A DNA stretch of 64,000 bases from Bradyrhizobium sp. KBS0727 (GTDB lineage Bacteria > Pseudomonadota > Alphaproteobacteria > Rhizobiales > Xanthobacteraceae), in contig NZ_CP042176.1 of NCBI RefSeq assembly GCF_005937885.2, positions 5,513,501 through 5,577,500 on the forward strand, given 5' to 3'. A model generated the notes under the pieces. The model did no database searches and was not told the origin of the DNA. It was given only the letters and a program-made list of their open reading frames with translations. Numbering within the stretch: the stretch's first letter is position 1; each line of letters opens with the position of its first letter. A program made the translations under genes and the position numbers. Below, one piece after another: positions 59,568 to 64,000 of the stretch.

Positions 59568-60284
59568 TCACGCCGCGATCTGCTCCAACAACGCCATCAG
59601 CGCTTCTGGCGCCGTGACGTTCGGCGAATGGCTGGCGTCGATTTCGAAGTAGCGCCAGGCCGGATCATTTTTTGTCATGCGCGCAAATGGCCCAAACGTG
59701 TCGGCCGGCGTGATGCGCGTGGCGTAGATGTAGCTGCGCGGCAAGGTCAGCGGCCCGCGCTGCAGCTTCAACTTTGTATCGAAGCATTTGATCGGCATGT
59801 GAACGCGGCGGGCCGCAAGCCATTCGACGTCGGCAGGCGAGGTATCCGGCGGCGTTTGCATCGGCGGCACGCGCCAGCCATCGCCGTCCTTTGCCGTCTT
59901 CTGCAGCGGCGTTCGCCCGGATTCATTGAGATCGAACAGCGACTGTCCATCCCCGGGCACGAAGGCGTCGATGTAGATCATCTGCGCAACCTTGGCGCGC
60001 GCGCGGTCGGCCACGCCGGTCGCGACCATGCCGCCATAGCTGTGGCCGACCAGCACGATGTCGCGCAGATCATCGTACTGGATGACGTTCAGCATGTCCT
60101 CGATGTGGGATTCGAGATCGAGGCCGGGATGGGCGAGATGCGCGCGCTCGCCCAGACCCGTATAGCTCGGCGTCACCAGCCGATGGCCTGCCGCCTGCAT
60201 CGGCGGGTGCATCTTCTTCCAGGCCCAACCCGCCGACCATGCGCCATGACAAACCAGAAAGGTTTTCGGAGAGGTGGATTTCAT
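59568..60284 (-). CDS. Alpha/beta hydrolase (salicylate esterase-like group)
   Basis: A 238-residue cytoplasmic hydrolase with nucleophile Ser in VLVGHSYGGMV (about 78-88), oxyanion-side FLVCHGAWSAGWAW near the N terminus and catalytic His in EIDASHSPNVTAPEAL. Size and motif order match small esterases and hydroxynitrile-lyase-like enzymes; the substrate is unknown. A GGGGAAAC site precedes the ATG. It is alone between two family A repeats. Confidence 0.88.
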   Translation of the reverse strand: MKSTSPKTFLVCHGAWSAGWAWKKMHPPMQAAGHRLVTPSYTGLGERAHLAHPGLDLESHIEDMLNVIQYDDLRDIVLVGHSYGGMVATGVADRARAKVAQMIYIDAFVPGDGQSLFDLNESGRTPLQKTAKDGDGWRVPPMQTPPDTSPADVEWLAARRVHMPIKCFDTKLKLQRGPLTLPRSYIYATRITPADTFGPFARMTKNDPAWRYFEIDASHSPNVTAPEALMALLEQIAA

Positions 60285-60375
60285 TGGGCCGTTTCCCCAT
60301 GGTTATTGTTGAAGGCTTAATTGCGAGTGTACCGGAGCTTCGCGTCGTGTAAACGTCGGCGCAAATCTCACCATC

Positions 60376-60471
60376 GTCATTCCGGGATGGTCCGAAGGAC
60401 CAGACCTCAGGGGTGCGATGGCACCCCGGGGAATCTCGAGATTCCGGATTCGCTTCGCGCCCCGGAATGAC
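60376..60471. repeat. Dispersed palindromic repeat, family A, copy 8 (long form)
   Basis: The element runs from GTCATTCCGGGATGG to GCGCCCCGGAATGAC, with GGGGTGCGATGGCACCCC as an internal hairpin and the GGAATCTCGAGATTCC core. It ends 12 bases before the TTG start of the next gene, so the ribosome-binding site of that gene (GGAG) touches the repeat end. Confidence 0.9.
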
Positions 60472-60483
60472 GGAGCAAAAAAA

Positions 60484-61227
60484 TTGGACATCTCCACCTA
60501 CGCTATTCTCGTCGCCGGCGCACTTGCCGGCGGCTTCGTCTCCGGGCTTGCCGGTTTCGGCACGGCGCTGATGGCGCTGGGGATCTGGCTCTACATCTTG
60601 TCGCCGGCCGTTGCCGTGCCGCTCGTGCTGATCTGCTCGGTCAGTTCGCAGCTCTCGACGCTGCCATCAATGTGGCCGCTGCTCGATTTCCGGCTGGCGC
60701 TGCCGTTCGTGGTGGGCGGGCTGATCGGCATGCCGATCGGGACGCTGCTGGTCGCCCGTGCCGATCCGCAAGTCTTCAAACTGAGCGTCGGCGTGATGCT
60801 GCTGGTGTTTCCGGCGGCGCTCTATTTCATCCGAAAGCCGATGGCATTTCGTTTCGGCGGCCGGTTGGCCGACGCCGCCGTCGGATTTGCCGGCGGCATC
60901 CTTGGCGGCCTCGCCGGCCTCTCGGGTCCGCTTCCAACCCTGTGGGCGAGCGTACGCGGCTGGAGCAAGGATCAGCGGCGCGGCGTTTTCCAGATCTTCA
61001 ACGGCACCGTGCTCGGCGCCGCGCTGTGCCTGCAGGTCGCGAACGGTTTTGTGGCACGGGAAGTGTTCTGGCTCGCGCTGCTGGCGCTGCCCGGCACATT
61101 TTTCGGCGCCTGGGTTGGCATGCGCACCTATCGGGCCCTGAGCGACCGTAACTTCTACGACGTCGTGTTGGCGCTGCTGTTTTTGTCCGGACTCGGCCTG
61201 GTGTGGAGCAGCATTGCTCCGAGATAG
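60484..61227 (+). CDS. TauE/SafE family sulfite exporter-like permease
   Basis: A 247-residue membrane protein with about seven or eight hydrophobic segments and the two-repeat TauE/SafE pattern (GGFVSGLAGFGTALMALG in the first half, GGILGGLAGLSGPLPTLW in the second). The family exports or imports small organic or sulfur anions; the substrate here is open. I chose the TTG at 60484 with GGAG upstream, since the frame before it encodes the repeat. The start codon is therefore non-standard. Confidence 0.88.
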   Translation: MDISTYAILVAGALAGGFVSGLAGFGTALMALGIWLYILSPAVAVPLVLICSVSSQLSTLPSMWPLLDFRLALPFVVGGLIGMPIGTLLVARADPQVFKLSVGVMLLVFPAALYFIRKPMAFRFGGRLADAAVGFAGGILGGLAGLSGPLPTLWASVRGWSKDQRRGVFQIFNGTVLGAALCLQVANGFVAREVFWLALLALPGTFFGAWVGMRTYRALSDRNFYDVVLALLFLSGLGLVWSSIAPR

Positions 61228-61299
61228 CGGCGCATGGCCGCCATGTGCACCGAGTAGATTGCTGTACGCTAAGCTGCAAAGCAGCTAACCCATCGCGCC

Positions 61300-62235
61300 A
61301 TGAACGCCCCTCCATCTTCACGCGAACGTCTCGGACTGCTGCTGGGTTTTGTCGGCATGGCGACCTTCGGCGGCACATTGCCGGCGACGCGCATCGCCGT
61401 GTCGGCCATTGACCCGATGGCGCTGACCTCGTTGCGCACCGTGATCGCCGGCCTCTGCGCGCTGGCGCTGCTGGTCGTGCTGCGGCGCCCGCTGCCGCCC
61501 CGCGCGCTATGGCCGCAACTCGTGATCACCATGCTGTGCGTCGCCGTGCTGTTTCCGTTCCTGATGGCGCTCGCGGTTCAAACCGTCGACGCCTCGCATG
61601 GCGGCCTGGTGTTTGGAATCATGCCGATCGCCACTGCCCTGGTCGCCGTCGCCATCACCCATGAGCGGCCGCGGCCGTTGTTCTGGATCGCATCCGTCGC
61701 CGGCGCGGCGCTGGTGATCGCGTTCGCGCTGCGGCAAGGCGGTGGCACGCTGTCATCCGGCGATCTGCTGTTGTTCGCGGCCGTCGCCGTCTCCGCGGTC
61801 GGCTACGCCTTTTCCGGGCGGCTGACCTTGCAGATGCCGGGCTGGGAAGTCATCAGCTGGGTGCTGGTGATCGCGCTGCCGGTTTCGATCCCGGCCGCGG
61901 CGCTGACGATGCCCGCCGACATCACCCACATCGCGCTGAAACCATGGCTGGCGCTGCTCTATGTCGCGCTGTTCTCGCAATGGATCGGGTTCTTCGCCTG
62001 GAACGCCGGCATGGCGATGGGCGGCATCGCACGGGTGTCGCAGATCCAGTTGCTGCAACCCTTCGTCACCTTCGCGCTGGCGTCATACTTCAACGGCGAG
62101 ACCATCACGCTGCAGATCCTGCTGTTCGCGTCAGCCGTGGTCGCAACGGTGGCGATATCGACGCGCACCCGTGGCCGGGCAGCGCCCGCGGCACCGAAAC
62201 GGGACCGGGAGCCGCCTCAGCTCGCGGCCTCCTAA
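61300..62235 (+). CDS. DMT superfamily (EamA) transporter
   Basis: A 311-residue membrane protein with about ten hydrophobic segments in two EamA repeats (about 10-140 and 150-290), including GMATFGGTLPATRIAV and the second-repeat LLYVALFSQWIGFFAWNAGMA. Such proteins export amino acids or metabolites. It lies 72 bp after the TauE gene on the same strand and may share its transcript. It overlaps by four bases the end of the converging gene at 62232. Confidence 0.9.
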   Translation: MNAPPSSRERLGLLLGFVGMATFGGTLPATRIAVSAIDPMALTSLRTVIAGLCALALLVVLRRPLPPRALWPQLVITMLCVAVLFPFLMALAVQTVDASHGGLVFGIMPIATALVAVAITHERPRPLFWIASVAGAALVIAFALRQGGGTLSSGDLLLFAAVAVSAVGYAFSGRLTLQMPGWEVISWVLVIALPVSIPAAALTMPADITHIALKPWLALLYVALFSQWIGFFAWNAGMAMGGIARVSQIQLLQPFVTFALASYFNGETITLQILLFASAVVATVAISTRTRGRAAPAAPKRDREPPQLAAS

Positions 62236-62618
62236 TCGATCAGGTCCGGATTTTCAGCGACAAGCTCCCGCCGGGTTTTTTCCGACCGTATGGCGCGAAG
62301 CAGCACCCGCGCGGTCTTCATGTGCCCCGCCTTGACCGACAGGCCGATGATCTGGCTGACCGAGACGTCGCGCATCTGGTCGTCGGAAATCTGCTTGGCA
62401 ATTTCGAGGGCGCGCCTGACGGCCGCCTGGTAACGCTCGCCTTCGACTGCCTTCTGCTTTTCGTCCTTGCGACCGTTGCCGGTCGCCATTGTTTCGGCAA
62501 TGGCCCGGGCGGAAGCGCAGATCTCGCGGATCTTCTGCGCCGCGCCGATGTCGCCAAGCGGCTGATCGGCGGCAAATTCCCAGACGTCCGGTGGCCGATC
62601 TTTATGGAACCAGCGCAT
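62232..62618 (-). CDS. Conserved hypothetical protein
   Basis: A 128-residue soluble, mostly helical protein starting MRWFHKDRPPDVWEF. The middle part (KDEKQKAVEGERYQAAVRRALEIA) looks coiled coil, and the C-terminal part resembles helical repeats. No named family is recognised. I chose the ATG at 62618 because AAGGGG precedes it; a frame to 62672 would include a palindrome. The gene follows the ABC exporter on the same strand. Its end overlaps the DMT transporter gene. Confidence 0.65.
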   Translation of the reverse strand: MRWFHKDRPPDVWEFAADQPLGDIGAAQKIREICASARAIAETMATGNGRKDEKQKAVEGERYQAAVRRALEIAKQISDDQMRDVSVSQIIGLSVKAGHMKTARVLLRAIRSEKTRRELVAENPDLID

Positions 62619-62633
62619 CGCGTAAGCCCCTTC

Positions 62634-62658
62634 GATGCCGGAAATATATTCCGGCATC
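62634..62658. repeat. Palindrome between the ABC exporter and the next gene
   Basis: GATGCCGGAA and TTCCGGCATC form perfect 10-bp arms around ATATA. It lies 24 bases after the exporter stop and 15 bases before the ATG at 62618. It could be a terminator hairpin (no T run follows), an operator or an RNA processing site. Confidence 0.6.
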
Positions 62659-62682
62659 GATCCCGTTAGCAAGAATGCGCAG

Positions 62683-64000
62683 CTATTCCGCGGCCGAGAT
62701 GCGGCCGAACTCGGTCGCCTGCCGCTCGAACAGCCCGCGATAGATTCCGCCGGGGCGCGCCTTCAGCACGGCGTGGGTGCCGTGCTCGACGATCTCGCCG
62801 CGATCGAACACCAGAATCCGGTCGAGGCTGCGCACCGTCGACAGCCGGTGCGCAATCACGATCGAGGTACGGCCCTTCATCAACCGGTCCATCGCCTGCT
62901 GGATCAGCCCCTCCGATTCCGAATCCAGGCTCGACGTCGCCTCGTCCAGGATCAGCACCGGCGCATCGGCCAGAAACGCCCGCGCCAGTGCGACGCGCTG
63001 CCGCTCGCCGCCCGACAGCTTGACGCCGCGTTCGCCGACCAGCGTGCCATAGCCCTTCGGCAGCCGCAGGATGAACTCATGCGCGTTCGCCAACCGCGCG
63101 GCCTGCTCGATCGCCGCCATGGAGGCGCCCGGCCTGCCATAGGCGATGTTATCGGCCAGCGTCCGGTGAAACAGGATCGGCTCCTGCTGCACGATCGCGA
63201 TCTGGCTGCGCAGCGAATGCTGCGTCGCCTGCGCGATATCCTGGCCGTCGATCAGGATCTTGCCGCCGCCGATATCGTAGAGCCGCTGCACCAGCTTGAC
63301 GAAAGTGGTTTTGCCGGAACCGGAACGGCCGACCAGGCCGACCCGTTCGCCGGCGCGGATATCGACCGACAGGCCGTCATACAACGGCGAGCGATGCCCG
63401 CCGTAATGGAACGTCACGGCATCGAACACGATGCGGCCGCCCTGGATGTCGATCGGCGTTGCAGCGGGCGCGTCGGCAATGCCGACCGGCTCGCCATGGA
63501 TAGCAACCAGTTCCTCCATGTCATTGACCGAACGCTGCAGGTTGTTGATGTGCATGCCGACGTCCCGCAGATAGGCGTGGATGATGTAGTAGCTGGTCAG
63601 CACATAGGTGACGTCGCCCGGCGAAGCGCGCCCGGCAATCCAGAGCAGGATCGCGCCGCCGATCACGGAGGCGCGAAAGCACAGCAGCACCCCGAGCTGC
63701 GCCGTCGAGGTGTAATTGTAACGCAGCCAGGTCCGCCGCACGCGGGTGCGCCATCGGCTGATGACGCCCTCCAGCCGCGCGTCCTCGCGCGCTTCGGCGC
63801 CAAAGGATTTCACCACCGCGTTACAGGTCAAGGCATCGGCCAGCGTGCCGCCGACCTTGGTGTCCCAGGCATTGGAAACCCGAGCCGCCGGCGCGATGTA
63901 GTTCATCGAAAACGCAATCGTCATCGACACATAGACCAGCGTTCCCGCCGCGATCACTGCGCCGAGCACAGGCCAGTGCAGCCCGAGCAGGATCATCGAG
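62683..64000 (-). CDS. MsbA-like ABC exporter, fused permease-ATPase (5' end outside window)
   Basis: The C-terminal 438 or so residues of an ABC half-transporter. The frame is open to the window edge, so the ATG at 63996 is not taken as the start. Visible are the last membrane helices of the TM domain, Walker A GLVGRSGSGKTT, the Q-loop IVQQEPILF, signature LSGGERQRVALARA, Walker B VLILDEATSSLDSES and the H-loop IAHRLSTV. It exports lipids, peptides or drugs as a dimer; the substrate cannot be told. Confidence 0.92.
   Translation of the reverse strand, partial: SMILLGLHWPVLGAVIAAGTLVYVSMTIAFSMNYIAPAARVSNAWDTKVGGTLADALTCNAVVKSFGAEAREDARLEGVISRWRTRVRRTWLRYNYTSTAQLGVLLCFRASVIGGAILLWIAGRASPGDVTYVLTSYYIIHAYLRDVGMHINNLQRSVNDMEELVAIHGEPVGIADAPAATPIDIQGGRIVFDAVTFHYGGHRSPLYDGLSVDIRAGERVGLVGRSGSGKTTFVKLVQRLYDIGGGKILIDGQDIAQATQHSLRSQIAIVQQEPILFHRTLADNIAYGRPGASMAAIEQAARLANAHEFILRLPKGYGTLVGERGVKLSGGERQRVALARAFLADAPVLILDEATSSLDSESEGLIQQAMDRLMKGRTSIVIAHRLSTVRSLDRILVFDRGEIVEHGTHAVLKARPGGIYRGLFERQATEFGRISAAE

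Noticed and set aside
15945..60471. Regular repeats considered as a possible CRISPR array.
   Set aside because: Family A copies are dispersed singly over 50 kb, are palindromic and vary in length; there are no spacers of even size and no cas genes.

Overview
The window looks like chromosomal DNA of a Bradyrhizobium-type alphaproteobacterium (Nitrobacteraceae). The evidence is the high G+C and codon use, the gene order recN-bamD-ligA next to lpxC-ftsZ-ftsA-ftsQ and a mur/fts (dcw) cluster, several orphan ABC_sub_bind proteins with Tat signals, and at least four families of short dispersed repeats of the kind common in that group. Assignment is from pattern recognition only; no database search was run. 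Both window ends cut genes: uvrD/pcrA on the left and an MsbA-like ABC exporter on the right.

Layout. 1-16 kb: 3' part of a UvrD helicase, a DUF2336 protein, a YadG/YadH-type ABC pair, a secreted L,D-transpeptidase, a split YeeE/YedE sulfur transporter with an AhpD-like protein, a membrane-anchored spermidine-synthase-like protein, an FAD oxidoreductase, an orphan substrate-binding protein, a Flp pilin, prmA and an aminopeptidase P. 16-20 kb: a Bcr/CflA exporter, a repeat-filled gap, and a two-gene RiPP locus (Phe-x-Arg-repeat precursor plus radical SAM/SPASM maturase). 20-25 kb: ligA, recN, bamD.

25-52 kb is the cell-envelope and division core on the minus strand. Read in the direction of transcription it is rsmH-ftsL-ftsI-murE-murF-mraY-murD-[insertion]-ftsW-[speE-like membrane gene]-murG-murC-murB-ddl-ftsQ-ftsA-ftsZ-lpxC. 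Many junctions are ATGA overlaps or gaps of a few bases. The block is broken by a 3.6 kb insertion between murD and ftsW (HigBA-type toxin-antitoxin, branched-chain amino-acid-type binding protein, Gfo/Idh oxidoreductase). A degraded second copy of the murD 3' end lies on the ftsW side of this insertion. No mraZ is seen upstream of rsmH; a divergent amidase gene lies there instead.

52-64 kb: amidase, a second orphan substrate-binding protein, a small secreted protein, an ECF sigma factor with a YciI partner, two tiny overlapping genes, a PAS protein, a LysR regulator, the RNase P RNA gene rnpB with an unusually long hairpin in its P12 position, an alpha/beta hydrolase, a TauE-type and a DMT-type transporter, a small unknown protein and the truncated ABC exporter.

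The strongest candidates for something new are the RiPP locus at 17.7-19.2 kb, the murD 3'-end duplication bounding the dcw insertion, and the expanded rnpB helix.
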